A stretch of DNA of 64,000 nucleotides from Akkermansiaceae bacterium (GCA_029253285.1 JAQWZU010000132.1:146425-210424); one strand, 5' to 3'; counted from the stretch's first letter, positions 49,201 to 58,905 are shown. Made by a program: numbers and translations. Notes: generated by a model not told the origin, from the sequence alone.

Positions 49201-50326
49201 TGCGGATGGCATCTGCCTTTTCCCCAAAGAGGACGATACAATCGGCGGGAGTAGCTACGGTGCGGTCGCGCTAAGCGATTCATCCGTAACGGAGGTTTGT
49301 TATCAGATTCTCGATAGTGATTCTGGCAACGACTCCGCCGACTATGGAAACGGAACAGGCAACTGGGCCAAGGCCAGCGAACTGACAGTTCCCGGCCAGC
49401 TCGGAAACACTGGTTTCACCAAGGAGTGGCGCTTTGACTACCGGAATGTTCCATCCTCCGGATCTGCTACCATCAGGGTTCGCTTCAAAGAAGCTTCGTC
49501 TTCCACCAATCAAAACTTCACCGACGAAGCGGGACACTACACCACCATTACCCGGACCGTGAATACCGGCTTCCCCGCCAACTACCGCATCGCCTTCCCC
49601 ATGAACGATGGTGAAGTCGTCGATGAAAACTACGTCATGAAAGTTCTTTTCGACAAATCGCTCGGCTTTGAAATCCCGGACACCCAACTACTCGAAGAAT
49701 TCACCATCACGATCGACGGTATTCCTTTGGCCGAAAATACTCTTTCCATCATCCGGGGCGAAACTCCCACCGACGACGCCCTCGCGGTCGCTCTACCCAA
49801 TAGCTACAATGGCGACCCTGAATTCCTTCACAAAGTCCGCGCCATCCACCTGCGCGGCGACACAACCCTCACAGACACCCGCCTTGTCAAATCCGCCGTC
49901 GCCGCCTTACCCGATTCCGATGGCGACCAACTCCCCGATTCCTGGGAACTCCTCTACACTCTCGACCCGAATAACCCGACCGGGATCCACGGAGCTCTTG
50001 GTGATTTCGACCAAGACGGAGCAACCAACCTTATGGAATATCTCATTGGATCAAATCCAATTGATCCAGACGCATCGACCCTCCTCATTCCTGATCTCAC
50101 CGCGAATCCCGACAATACTGTTGATCTCAACTTCCGCGTCATTCCAGGCCGTCAGTATCGCGTTGAATATTCAAATAACCTCTCCGATTGGTTCTACGCC
50201 TCAAACCCGATATCCGTCGTTGGCGAAAATGGCAGCTATTCCTGGAGCGACGATGGCACCACAACCGGAGGACTTCCCGGACTGAGCGACCAGCGATTCT
50301 ACCGTATCGAGGTCTCCCTTCCCTGA
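46253..50326 (+). CDS. Secreted GH13 alpha-amylase-type glycosidase, multidomain
   Basis: 1357 residues with a signal peptide (to about residue 22). The GH13 barrel has its catalytic set: nucleophile Asp332 in DGFRLDAVKHV, acid Glu396 in LLFGEHLG, third Asp459 in LSHDNNFM. It also has YFDNVMAHCGG near region I and an inserted Asp/Asn-rich calcium-type loop (FDWDDTNSNGQHDAGE). Downstream come a beta-sandwich domain resembling starch-binding modules (~800-930), further beta domains, a TSP3-like calcium repeat (SDGDQLPDSWELLY...GDFDQDGATNLMEYL, ~1225-1265), and a final beta domain typical of secreted Verrucomicrobia proteins. It digests alpha-glucans outside the cytoplasm. Confidence 0.88.
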   Translation: MYLRSCCSALLAFSLLLSTARSEEVVLQYFNTEWSEIERRIPEVAEAGYTSLWLPPPFKGASGTYSVGFDTFDRFDLGDKDQMGTIPTKYGTKKELLSLILIAHRFGLKVYFDNVMAHCGGPLDNNTGVGELFPDLPGFVPEDFHLVRDGNQWRKASDSINYQDEWQVLNRNPFGWDIAQEDPNTSFNPNGTTEGQDYPKWSGIRHPGQTHLYLDNDLPLGTNFAGDPVYTFADKEPFNDTGYGINNTGADNGKFDWDDTNSNGQHDAGETSEPYTDNGIDPSNPDHRNTTWGFGDGIFNMGDPLNEDVNQMLFRQVRWFTDIAKPDGFRLDAVKHVPSYFFGQQSGANKDNSNAGYNGQIQEQFNLTRGHTDWGNHRNTVYENALNRDDALLFGEHLGAPPADDAYLEAGMRIANDDFLNTIGGFSGIGNSLSGFDQRAYGHNGRSPVEVVAYPLSHDNNFMNGDDRPAAFQYMLTREGLPIVYTDGYNIQGGPDYFPKPSYIPFLGQFNQKWVTGPLKVRRDFIRGEQIPIWNEQNFAAWEMQDKRENGSMTDSDGTVLLVMMARNYIDGQSGDNAISTFPADAHLRNYSEYGGSFTVRVGNDGRLRNGEGNFLIVPSGGYFAFSWDNPRIPSVFEGEDDEGARSIEFYQGANRAPMMTHVRQDGRDGDGSDTKMIPRITEVNNLRILGRADGSAVNMLMKLDGGIDLNNNGRDNPPPEDRFFDQGLDLFTGYEQTQFVRRTNEKFAAADVARNSTGSAGSESWEVVMGNATATLSRNNGTAIKSDTGAVQWTYHNPEANDDNGTPQLVVTPNNFVDLLVKIGYTGDPDAAWVYYTTDGTTYPEGSLGVGAGTTQVASMFRSYDGNTDGGGTPTWWAANLPSFPPGTLLRYKIGVHKNGAPDRFPFSQRDIDLKKRMETQFEISGFDPATVTYYPHNDHGEKVTGLDEGFHVLRSKAFLNRSGRASIFRTQTQTFYYDLARADGICLFPKEDDTIGGSSYGAVALSDSSVTEVCYQILDSDSGNDSADYGNGTGNWAKASELTVPGQLGNTGFTKEWRFDYRNVPSSGSATIRVRFKEASSSTNQNFTDEAGHYTTITRTVNTGFPANYRIAFPMNDGEVVDENYVMKVLFDKSLGFEIPDTQLLEEFTITIDGIPLAENTLSIIRGETPTDDALAVALPNSYNGDPEFLHKVRAIHLRGDTTLTDTRLVKSAVAALPDSDGDQLPDSWELLYTLDPNNPTGIHGALGDFDQDGATNLMEYLIGSNPIDPDASTLLIPDLTANPDNTVDLNFRVIPGRQYRVEYSNNLSDWFYASNPISVVGENGSYSWSDDGTTTGGLPGLSDQRFYRIEVSLP

Positions 50327-50390
50327 GTGCCGCCCCAGAAATCAAAAAAAAGCGTTAGTTGGACAGGGGTTTGGGCGTATTCCCTTTCCT

Positions 50391-52706
50391 ATGAAACACT
50401 GCGCTATTGGCACCCTCGTGGGACTACTCGCCCTTTGCGGGGCCAACGCTCAAAAAGGAAACCGCAAAGGTCATGAAAACATGGCCAAGATCGTTCCGGA
50501 CAGGCTCATCCCCGCCGCTCCAGTCCTGAATGTCAACGACGCCCTCAAGGCCTTCATCATTCATGAAGACTTCGTGATCGAGGCAGTTGTCGCCGAGCCT
50601 CTCGTCGACAAACCAGTCGCGCTCGCCTTCGACGCCCGGGGACGTATGTGGGTTTGCGAAATGCGCGGTTACATGGCCGACATTGACGGGACCACCGAAA
50701 ACAAGCCACAAGGCCGCATCGTCATCCTCGAAGACACGACCGGAAATGGATCCGTGGACAAACGCACGGTCTTCCTCGACGACATCCTCCTTCCTCGCTC
50801 CATCGCCATCGTCCCCGGCGGCATCCTCTTCGGTGACCAACAAAACCTCTACTTCGTCGAAAACGATAACGATAAACCCAAGGACAAACCCAAGATACTT
50901 GATCCCAAGTATGCCCAAGGCGGCAACGTGGAGCACAAGTCCAACGGGATGATGCCTGCCATCGACAATTGGATGTATAATGCCAAGTCCGCTTACCGAT
51001 ACAAATTTCAACACGGCCAACTCGTCAAAGGAGGCACTTCCTTCCGTGGTCAGTGGGGCATCAGCCAGGACAACCTCGGGCGCCTCTTTTTCAACTCCAA
51101 CAGCACGATGCTTATCGGAGACCGAGTTCTCCCCAATCTCCTCGAGGGAAACAAGAGCGTCAAAATGAAGGCCGGCATCACTGAGCGGGTTGGCAGCAAT
51201 GCCGTTCACCCAAGCCGAGTCACGCCGGGGCTTAATCGAGCCTACATCTCCAGCCTCAATGGCTACAAGAGCAATACCATCGACCCCAAGACCTTTAAAC
51301 TGACCAACTGCACCGCTGCTTGTGGTCCCGTGATCTATCGCGGTTCCAACTTCCCTGAAAAATTCAACGGCTGGTCTTTCATCTGTGAATCCGGTGCCCA
51401 GATGATCAAGGCCGTCAAAGTCGACTATTTCGATGGCCACATCAAAGGATCCCACCCACTCGGCGAGAAGGAATTCCTCACATCCACCGACGAACGCTTC
51501 CGTCCCGTCAATATCCACAACGCACCCGATGGCAGCCTCTACCTCGTCGATCTTTACCACGGTATCATTCAGCACAAAACCTACATGACTTCCTACCTCC
51601 GGGAGCAGACCCTCAGCCGCAAGCTTGAAGGCCCCGGACTCGGACACGGGCGTATCTACCGTATTCGCGCCAAGAGTAAGCCTCTCGCCAAAGTCCCCGA
51701 TCTCGAAAAAGCCGACACCGATGCTCTCATCGCCCAACTCGCCAGCCCCACCGGGGCTCTCCGCGATCTGGCCCAGCAACAGCTAATCGGACGCCAGGCC
51801 GATCCAGCCCCGATTCGCTCAGCCCTCGGCAAAGCCGTTTCCAAGAAAATGAACCTCGCCACCATTCACCTCCTTTGGACCCTCGAGGGATTGGGCGAGC
51901 TTCAGGCACAGGACATTCTCGCTGCAATCGACACCGGAAACGAAGACCTTATCACCTCTGCTCTCTACGCGGCTCTCTCACTGGGTGATTCCGAACGTGC
52001 ACAACTCACCGACAAGGTTGCCTCGCTCTCCGCGAAGCCCACGACTCTACCTTATCAGGCACGTGTTTTGGCCTCAATTAACAATAAGAAAGCGCAGGGA
52101 GCCCTCGTCAAACTCCTCAAAAAGAACGGCAAGGATTCCTTCGTTCGCGAAGCTGCAATTGCCGGTCTCTCCACCAACGCCCACCTCTTCGCAAGCGTCA
52201 ACAAAGGCCAATACTCCGAAAAGAAGTTCGACGACTGGCTCGCTGCCGCGGCCAAAGGCCCGAAGAAGTCAATCGACCCAGCCACCTTCCTGAAAGGTGA
52301 TCACCTCGCCTCCTACAAGCGTGGACAGGCTCTCTTCGAGGGCAAGGCCGCCTGCATCGGCTGTCACGGAACAACCGGCGAGGGTCTTCCCAACCTTGGA
52401 CCAACCCTCGCCGGATCCGATTGGGTTACCGGAGACAAAGATCGCCTCACCAAAATCCTCCTCCACGGTCTTACCGGTCCTATCAAGATCAACGGCAAGA
52501 CCTTCACTCCCGTCGCCTTCATGCCCGGCCTCGCACAGAACCCGACCATCAGCGATAAGGACATGGCCGACGTGCTCACCTACATCCGTGCCGGATGGTC
52601 CAACCGAGCCTCCCAAATCCCCGTCGATTACGTCACAAAGATCCGTAATGACACTGCCGACCGTGGTGCCGGCCAGATGTATACCCAACAGGACTTCGAT
52701 AAATAG
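50391..52706 (+). CDS. PVC-type membrane-bound dehydrogenase with C-terminal haem c
   Basis: 771 residues with a signal peptide (MKHCAIGTLVGLLALCGANA). An N-terminal propeller of the Planctomycetes/Verrucomicrobia dehydrogenase family (IEAVVAEPLVDKPVALAFDARGRMWVCEMRGY, EDTTGNGSVDKRTVFLDD, DGSLYLVDLYHGIIQH) precedes HEAT-like helices (~450-600). The cytochrome c domain has CIGCH (~660), GLPNLGPTLAGS and a likely distal Met in VAFMPGL. It resembles the cupredoxin protein at 37553 in domain order, but ends in a haem instead of a copper site. Electron transfer in the periplasm is inferred; substrate unknown. Confidence 0.88.
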   Translation: MKHCAIGTLVGLLALCGANAQKGNRKGHENMAKIVPDRLIPAAPVLNVNDALKAFIIHEDFVIEAVVAEPLVDKPVALAFDARGRMWVCEMRGYMADIDGTTENKPQGRIVILEDTTGNGSVDKRTVFLDDILLPRSIAIVPGGILFGDQQNLYFVENDNDKPKDKPKILDPKYAQGGNVEHKSNGMMPAIDNWMYNAKSAYRYKFQHGQLVKGGTSFRGQWGISQDNLGRLFFNSNSTMLIGDRVLPNLLEGNKSVKMKAGITERVGSNAVHPSRVTPGLNRAYISSLNGYKSNTIDPKTFKLTNCTAACGPVIYRGSNFPEKFNGWSFICESGAQMIKAVKVDYFDGHIKGSHPLGEKEFLTSTDERFRPVNIHNAPDGSLYLVDLYHGIIQHKTYMTSYLREQTLSRKLEGPGLGHGRIYRIRAKSKPLAKVPDLEKADTDALIAQLASPTGALRDLAQQQLIGRQADPAPIRSALGKAVSKKMNLATIHLLWTLEGLGELQAQDILAAIDTGNEDLITSALYAALSLGDSERAQLTDKVASLSAKPTTLPYQARVLASINNKKAQGALVKLLKKNGKDSFVREAAIAGLSTNAHLFASVNKGQYSEKKFDDWLAAAAKGPKKSIDPATFLKGDHLASYKRGQALFEGKAACIGCHGTTGEGLPNLGPTLAGSDWVTGDKDRLTKILLHGLTGPIKINGKTFTPVAFMPGLAQNPTISDKDMADVLTYIRAGWSNRASQIPVDYVTKIRNDTADRGAGQMYTQQDFDK

Positions 52707-52715
52707 AAAGCCCAA

Positions 52716-53186
52716 TTAATCATCGACTCCAAACCCCCCCAGCGAGCTTTCCTGCTCGCGGAGATCTTCGAGAATATTGGTCATGTCTTCGAGTTCTTCC
52801 CAAAGAGATTTCACCACGAAGAGCGGCGCTTCATGCCTCACAGCGAGAGCAATACAGTCGCTGGGACGAGCATCAAGCTCAACAATCTTACGCTCCATGA
52901 GTTCGTTTTCCGCTTTCAGGAAAAGCCGCGAGTAAAAGACCTCGCCCTCCTGCCGCACGATGGTGGCGTGAAGCACTTCGGCGCCGAATGCCGTCAGGAC
53001 ATCGCTAAAAAGGTCATGCGTCAAGGGCCGCGGCGGTTTGGCCTTGGCCAAGACTGCATTGATTGAAGCTCCAATCGAGGGATCGATATAAAAAACAATG
53101 ACTTTCTTTCCGTCGCCGAGGAACACAGCACAACCAGCCTGGGTGGGCAGAAGGGCCACCGGCTCGACTCGGACAAGATCTTTCAT
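52716..53186 (-). CDS. Bifunctional nuclease family (DUF151) protein
   Basis: 156 residues, typical for the family first seen in Thermotoga and plants (bifunctional DNase/RNase). The core motif is ELDARPSDCIALAVRHEAPLFV, preceded by VFYIDPSIGASINAVLA and RPLTHDLFSDVLTAFGAEV. A short UVR-like acidic helical tail (EELEDMTNILEDLREQE) follows. The cellular role in bacteria is not settled. It lies 47 bp downstream of the diflavin reductase on the same strand. Confidence 0.88.
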   Translation of the reverse strand: MKDLVRVEPVALLPTQAGCAVFLGDGKKVIVFYIDPSIGASINAVLAKAKPPRPLTHDLFSDVLTAFGAEVLHATIVRQEGEVFYSRLFLKAENELMERKIVELDARPSDCIALAVRHEAPLFVVKSLWEELEDMTNILEDLREQESSLGGFGVDD

Positions 53187-53233
53187 AGAAACAGTGTCGA
53201 TGCTTCGGCCCCAATTGCCAGAGCGGACTTCGT

Positions 53234-54964
53234 CTAGTAGACGTCGCGGGCGTAGCGCTTTTCTTTCTTGAGAGCTTTGAAGTAATCGACAGCAGCTTTC
53301 TCACTGAGTCCACCGTGCTTCTGCGCAATGATGTGGAGAGCCTTGTCCACATCCTTGGCCATACGGGAAGCATCTCCACAAACGTAAAAATGTCCGCCTC
53401 CGTCAAGCCAGGACCAGAGCTCTGCTCCGGATTCCAACATCTTGTCCTGAACATAGATTTTCTCGGCCTGATCACGGGAGAATGCGAGGTCCAGACGAGT
53501 CAGAAGACCAGAGTCCTTCCGCGCCATGATTTCATCCTCGTAAATGAAATCCTTATCGCGATGTGGGTTACCAAAGAAGAGCCAGTTTCGTCCGGTCGCT
53601 TTGGAAATCTCTCTTTCTTCGAGGAAGGCCCGAAACGGAGCAATTCCGGTCCCCGGCCCCACCATAATGACATCCTTAGAAGTGTCCTCGGGAAGACGGA
53701 AAGCTTTGTTGCTATGGACAAAAACGCCTGAACAGGTGCCACCAACACGATCCGATAAATAAGTGGAGCAAACGCCACCACGATCACGGTCGTGGGTATT
53801 GTATCGCACAATCCCAACTGTCAGATGCACCTCACCCGGATGGGCGTTTGGACTCGAGGCAATCGAGTAGAGACGCGGCTGGAGCTTTCGCAACACGCCG
53901 ACGAATTCCTCGCCATCGGAGAAATCGGCCGGGTGATCGATGATCAGATCGACCAGTTCACGTCCCCAGCAAAATTCATCGATCTCTTCCTTGCTGCCAG
54001 CTTCCACCATGGCACGAAGGAACGGCGAACCCGAACGCTCCTGCCAAAGAGTGAGGAGCTTTTTGTTCAGACTGCGAATATCGTATGAGGTGATGAGAGC
54101 CTCGCGAAGTGGAGCTTCCCCTCCGCCGGGCAGCGGAACCTCGTCCTTCACGTTAAAGGGAAGCATCTTAAGAATCTCATCGACGGACCCATCCGAGTTA
54201 TAAGGCTTCACTCCGAGGGCATCGCCGGCCTGATACTCCAGGCCCGATCCCTCAAGAGAGATTTCCACATGAAAAGTCTCACGCTCGGAGTCTTCAGTAT
54301 TGAGGTTGTAGGACTTGAGAACCGGCCCAGGGAATGGATTCTTCTTGCTGTAGGGCTCATCAACGATGACCTCAACTTCGGCCAGAGCAGCAGAAGCCCC
54401 CCCCATTGCGGACATCACGCCCTCTTTCCAAATCTTGAACTGGTCGTCGTAATCGACGTCGCAGTCGACACGCTCAAACATGCGCTTCGCGCCCAGAGCT
54501 TCAAGGCGAGTGTCAAATTCGATGCCGCATTGACAAAAGTCAGGATACTCCGAATCACCCAGCGAAAAGACCGAGAAATTCACATTTTCCAAGCTGGGAG
54601 AACTATCGCCCATGACGTGGGCGTGAAGGTCTGCGGCATTATCAGGTGGTTCACCATCTCCGTAGGTGCTCGTGATGATGAGAACGTTTTTCTCCGAAGG
54701 CAGTCGGGAAATATCATATTGTGCCATGTCGAAGACCTCAGGCTGGTAATTTCCAGCTTTGAGCGCCTTCATCAACTTTTTGGCACAGCCTTCGGAATTT
54801 CCAGTCTGGCTACCCCAGAGAATGGACACCGGAATAGCCGGACCAGCAGCTACGGAATCGTCCGGAGCACCTCCGGCGAGAGTTTTGGAAAGAAAATCAC
54901 TGAGCCAGGCACGCTGTTCAGGAGTAAATGGAGCGGAGTCGGGAATAACTATCGGAGAACTCAT
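53234..54964 (-). CDS. CysJ-like diflavin reductase
   Basis: 576 residues. Flavodoxin domain (ILWGSQTGNSEGCAKKLMKAL, TSTYGDGEPPDNAADLHAH, FSLGDSEYPDFCQCG; FMN) is followed by an FAD-binding domain (QPRLYSIASSPNAHPGEVHLTVGIV, RGGVCSTYLSDRV) and an NADPH-binding domain (MVGPGTGIAPFRAFLEER, FFGNPHRDKDFIYEDE, FYVCGDASRMAKDVDKALHIIAQKHGG). It ends ARDVY, as do CysJ proteins. NADPH electrons pass FAD to FMN to a partner. CysJ feeds the sirohaem sulfite reductase CysI, but no cysI lies nearby, so another partner is possible. Confidence 0.9.
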   Translation of the reverse strand: MSSPIVIPDSAPFTPEQRAWLSDFLSKTLAGGAPDDSVAAGPAIPVSILWGSQTGNSEGCAKKLMKALKAGNYQPEVFDMAQYDISRLPSEKNVLIITSTYGDGEPPDNAADLHAHVMGDSSPSLENVNFSVFSLGDSEYPDFCQCGIEFDTRLEALGAKRMFERVDCDVDYDDQFKIWKEGVMSAMGGASAALAEVEVIVDEPYSKKNPFPGPVLKSYNLNTEDSERETFHVEISLEGSGLEYQAGDALGVKPYNSDGSVDEILKMLPFNVKDEVPLPGGGEAPLREALITSYDIRSLNKKLLTLWQERSGSPFLRAMVEAGSKEEIDEFCWGRELVDLIIDHPADFSDGEEFVGVLRKLQPRLYSIASSPNAHPGEVHLTVGIVRYNTHDRDRGGVCSTYLSDRVGGTCSGVFVHSNKAFRLPEDTSKDVIMVGPGTGIAPFRAFLEEREISKATGRNWLFFGNPHRDKDFIYEDEIMARKDSGLLTRLDLAFSRDQAEKIYVQDKMLESGAELWSWLDGGGHFYVCGDASRMAKDVDKALHIIAQKHGGLSEKAAVDYFKALKKEKRYARDVY

Positions 54965-55149
54965 CGAAAAAATGGACCGCTCGTGCGGCGGGGCGGAAAC
55001 ATGCCGTGGAGCAGTCAGGGTTTCAAGCGTGTTTCACAAAGGAAATAACACCAATTCTCAGTAAATCCATGAATTTCACTCATTGTCGGCTCAAATTCAC
55101 ATCTCCAATCTCGACAAATGACTGTCGATTGGATTCCTTAAATATCCAA

Positions 55150-58100
55150 ATGATCCGGACTGTCGCTGCACTTACACTGCTCTTCTCTGAAGTGTTCTTC
55201 GCCCAGAGCAAGAGCACGTCGGCAAATCCCGCTCTCAAGGAGAAGACTTACAATACAGAGCTCACTGACGCCTACAACCGCATCGACCCACAAAATGACG
55301 GTTGGGATTCAGAAGCCCGGGGCGAAGCATACAGCTCCCAGCTCAAAGATTTTGTCCACTATCTGCTGCGAAACGACGATGAAACGACGGTTCCCGCTTC
55401 GGAGTTCAAAGGGCAGAGAATCCGACCAGCGACTCTCGAAACCATCTTCAGTGACTCGGGCATGACGGTGAAGAGGGGTAACAGCTCAGCTGAAAGGCAT
55501 TCGCTGGAAAAAACTCTCCCCGAATTCCCAAGGAAAAAACTCAAATCCAAGGTGAAAGTCACCAAGATCGAAGAATCGGCCTGCGAAGCCCTCATTACCT
55601 TCAAAGGCCGGGGATTTCAGGTCAACACCCGCTGGCGATGCAAGTGGAGTAAATCCGATCCACCATTGTTAAGCTCGCTTTCCGTCCTTGATTACGAGGA
55701 GGTCGAGCAAACAGGCCAACCTCTTCTCACCGATGTTACCCATTCAGTCCTGGGAAGCACCAAGGCCTACCAGGAGCAATTAATCTACCCCGCCGATCAC
55801 TGGAGATTGCGGCTCCCCCGGGATTTCGGACTCGACGCTGCCGCCAACCACGGCCTTGCGATCGGCGATGTCAATGGAGACGGTCTGGAAGACCTCTACC
55901 TATGTTTTGAAGGAGGACTTCCCAACAAATTATTTCTTCAAAACCCCGATGGAACCCTTCGCGACTTCACTCGGGAAAGTAATACCGGTTGGATGGATTT
56001 TTGCGCCGCCGCACTCCTTGTTGATCTCGACAATGATGGCGATAAGGACCTCGTGGTTTCCCAGGATTTTAAAATTCTCTTCATGGAGAACCTTGACGGC
56101 AAAGGACACTTTGAGCTGACTTTTGGAAGCTCCACTCTGTCGCAAAGCTTTTCATTAAGTGCCGCCGATTTCGATCTCGATGGGCTTCTCGACGTCTACA
56201 TCTGCGGATACAACCCGTCCTACTCCACCTCCCGGGCGGGAGCTCTCGGCGAGCCCGTCCCCTTTCATGATGCAAATAATGGCGGAAGCAACATGCTTTG
56301 GCGGAATCACGGTGACTGGAATTTCGAAGATGTAGCCGCACAAGTTGGATTGGATCAGGACAATAGCCGGTTTTCCTTCGCCGCCAGCTGGGAGGACTAT
56401 GACCAGGACGGAGATCTAGACCTCTACGTCGCCAATGACTTTGGCCGCAACTGTCTTTATCAAAACCAGGGCATAGGAGAAAACAAGCTACCCTTCTTTC
56501 GCAACGTCGCGCCCGCACTCAAAGTGGAGGATTCCTCGGCCGGGATGTCCGCCAGCTGGGGTGACTTTAATCGCGACGGCTGGATGGACCTTTACGTGAG
56601 CAACATGTTCTCATCCGCCGGAAATCGGATTACCTACCAGAGTCAATTTCAGGGCAAAGCCGACGAAAAAACGCGCGCTACTTTTCAACGAATGGCCCGG
56701 GGAAACACCCTCTTCGCCTCGGACGGAAAAGGAGGTTTCTCCGACCTCAGCCTCCAGTCCGGAACGACCATGGCGCGATGGAGCTGGGGCTCAACCTTCG
56801 CGGATTTAAACAATGATGGATGGTTGGATATTTTAGCGGCCAACGGTTTCATTACCGCTGAAGACACAGGGGACTTGTGAAGTGTTTACTGGCGACAGGT
56901 CGTGTCGCAATCACCACTCGATGCAACGGAACTCAGCGGCTTGAACAGTTACAAGCAGGGCTGGAAGGCACTCAACCGACTGCTCCATGAGAACAACTCA
57001 TTTAGTGGACGTGAAACCAATAATGCCTTTTTGAACTGCGGGGATGGCGCACGCTTTGCCGATGTCTCGACTGCCATCGGATGGGATTTCGCGGACGACG
57101 CCCGCGCTATTGGTCGTATTGACTGGGATCAGGACGGCGACCTCGATCTCTGGGTATCCAATCGCACGGCACCCCGCATCCGCCTGCTTAAAAACCAGCT
57201 CCAATCTGAAGCGTCCTTTCTCAGCCTCCACTTGGGAGGGAATGGAAAATCGACCAACCGGGACGGTATTGGATCCAGAGTGGAGGTTCATCTTAAAGGA
57301 CTCAAAAACCCTCTCATTCAAACTCTCCACGCCGGGCAGTCCTTCCTCTCCCAATCAAGTCGCTGGATGCACTTTGGCCTTGGGGAAAATACAGAAATCA
57401 ATCACCTCATCGTCCACTGGGCAGGCGGACAGGCCGAAACATTCACGGGAGCGACCGGGAATGGATTTTTTCACCTTTTTCAGGGAAGCGGTAAAGCGAT
57501 CCCACGTGAGAAGCCTTCAAAGATTTCGCTGGAACCAAGCCAACATCTCCTGCCCACCGCCTCTCCGCTGGCTCGAATAATCGCTCCGCTTGGACACGCC
57601 GTTCCTCCGATTAACGACTACACCATCAAAGACTCTACAACCCTCATTGCGCTCTGGAGTCACCGTTGTCCTCATTGCATCAGGGAGCTTACTTCGTGGT
57701 CCGAAAATTCAGAAGAGTGGTCTAGAAACAACATTAAGATCCTTGCCTTGTCCGCCGATCTCGATGAACGAGAACCATGTGAGGCCTTTCTCAAAAAACT
57801 CGGGAATCCCTTCGATTTTGTCATGGCTGACCGGGGCACTGTCGAAAGCCTTGATGCCCTGCAATCATCACTTGTTGATCTTTGGATTCCTGTCCCGGTC
57901 CCAACAAGCTTCCTCGTTAGTGAGGAAGGAGAACTTCTCGCCATCTACCGGGGCCCGGTGAGTCGCGAACAAGTAATTGCCGACTCCGCCATCATATCAA
58001 TGACGCCAAAAGAGCGTCGCCAATACGGATCTCCTTTCAAAGGTCAATGGGTCGGCGACCCCTCCCCGGGAAACCCTCGACGCACCACCGATCAACTTGT

Positions 58101-58905
58101 CGAGAGGGCGCAACGTGATGCAGCAATCAGCTACCTGCAATACGCTCTCTCAAAACCATTCAATGCTGGAAGCGAATTCGACAAAGGAGATAACCAACTC
58201 CTTCTCGGCCAACTTCTGGGACGGAGCGGGCGAATCATCGAAGCCATCCCTCCCTTGAAGAAAGCTCGCGGGTATCTCCCCGATGATATTCGGGTTCTGC
58301 GTCTTCTGGCTACGGGATATTTTGAAAGCGGCGCATCTCCTGATGCCCTGGCCGTCCTGGAAGACGCAAGAAAGCGCCATCCTGGGAATCTCGACCTCCT
58401 CGTTGACTCTGGCAAAATGGCTATTGCAAACGGACAAGTCACGGAAGCACTGGAATTTCTGGAAGGGGCACAGCAGGAAGCTCCCGGGAGAGTCGATACC
58501 CGTTTTCACTTGGCGGACGCCCTTCTTCGTGCCGGAAAGCCTCAAAAAGCCATTGCGCTTTATAAAGGGCTCCTAGGAAGTAACCCCCGAATCCTCGAAG
58601 TAGCCGATCAACTTGCCCGCGTCCTTAGCACCCACCCTGATGATTCAATCCGCAGCCCGCGGGAGGCTCTCGCACTTGCAACCAGACTGTGCAAAATCAC
58701 CAAGAATAAAAACATCAACCACCTCCTCACCTATGCTCTCGCAAAAGCCAATCTTGAGGAGTTTGCCGAAGCCGAAAAACTTCTCAACCAACTCAAGAAC
58801 GCCACCCACGCGAACTCTTCCTTGGGACTTGAAATCTCGTCCGCTTTGAAGTCAGTCGTTTTAAAGAAAGCCGTGAGAAACGCTCTTTGGAAATCCTCCA
58901 ACTGA
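55150..58905 (+). CDS. Predicted selenoprotein: secreted FG-GAP/ASPIC protein with thioredoxin-like and TPR domains
   Basis: 1251 residues if TGA 56878-56880 (residue 577) is read as selenocysteine; otherwise it falls into two ORFs. Start ATG 55150 begins a signal peptide (MIRTVAALTLLFSEVFFAQS). Then come a unique region (~25-220) and VCBS/FG-GAP blades with DxDxDG sites (VDLDNDGDKD, EDYDQDGDLD, GDFNRDGWMD, ADLNNDGWLD). The junction is EDTGDL-U-SVYWRQVVSQSP. After that follow another blade, ASPIC/UnbV (~690-780, NRDGIGSRVEV, HAGQSFLSQSS), a thioredoxin-like domain with CPHC (840-843), and TPRs (~985-1235). All domains behind the TGA are intact, the frame is unchanged, and a SECIS-like hairpin follows. 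The alternative is a recent nonsense mutation. Confidence 0.7.
56878..56914 (+). promoter_or_regulatory. Bacterial SECIS-like hairpin directly behind in-frame TGA
   Basis: TGA at 56878-56880. Stem GCGACA (56892-56897) / TGTCGC (56903-56908), six perfect pairs, with apical loop GGTCG (56898-56902). A lower stem GTG/CAC (56882-56884/56912-56914) plus TT/AA pairs extends it around a bulge. The GGU of the loop is 18-20 nt after the TGA; in E. coli fdhF the GGUC loop is at 19-22. SelB recognises this loop's G and U. Confidence 0.65.

Noticed and set aside
50424..51779. A 451-codon minus-strand frame inside the haem-c dehydrogenase gene
   Set aside because: It is the antisense shadow of a gene with signal peptide, propeller and CIGCH; the shadow has the Gly/Val/Asp/Glu bias typical of antisense to C-ending codons.
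56878..56905. TGA read as tryptophan (altered genetic code) to join the two ORFs
   Set aside because: TGA ends other genes here in the expected place (for example floA at 17785, the TatD gene at 37554, the GH13 gene at 50324, PBP1A at 30446), so it is a normal stop in this organism.
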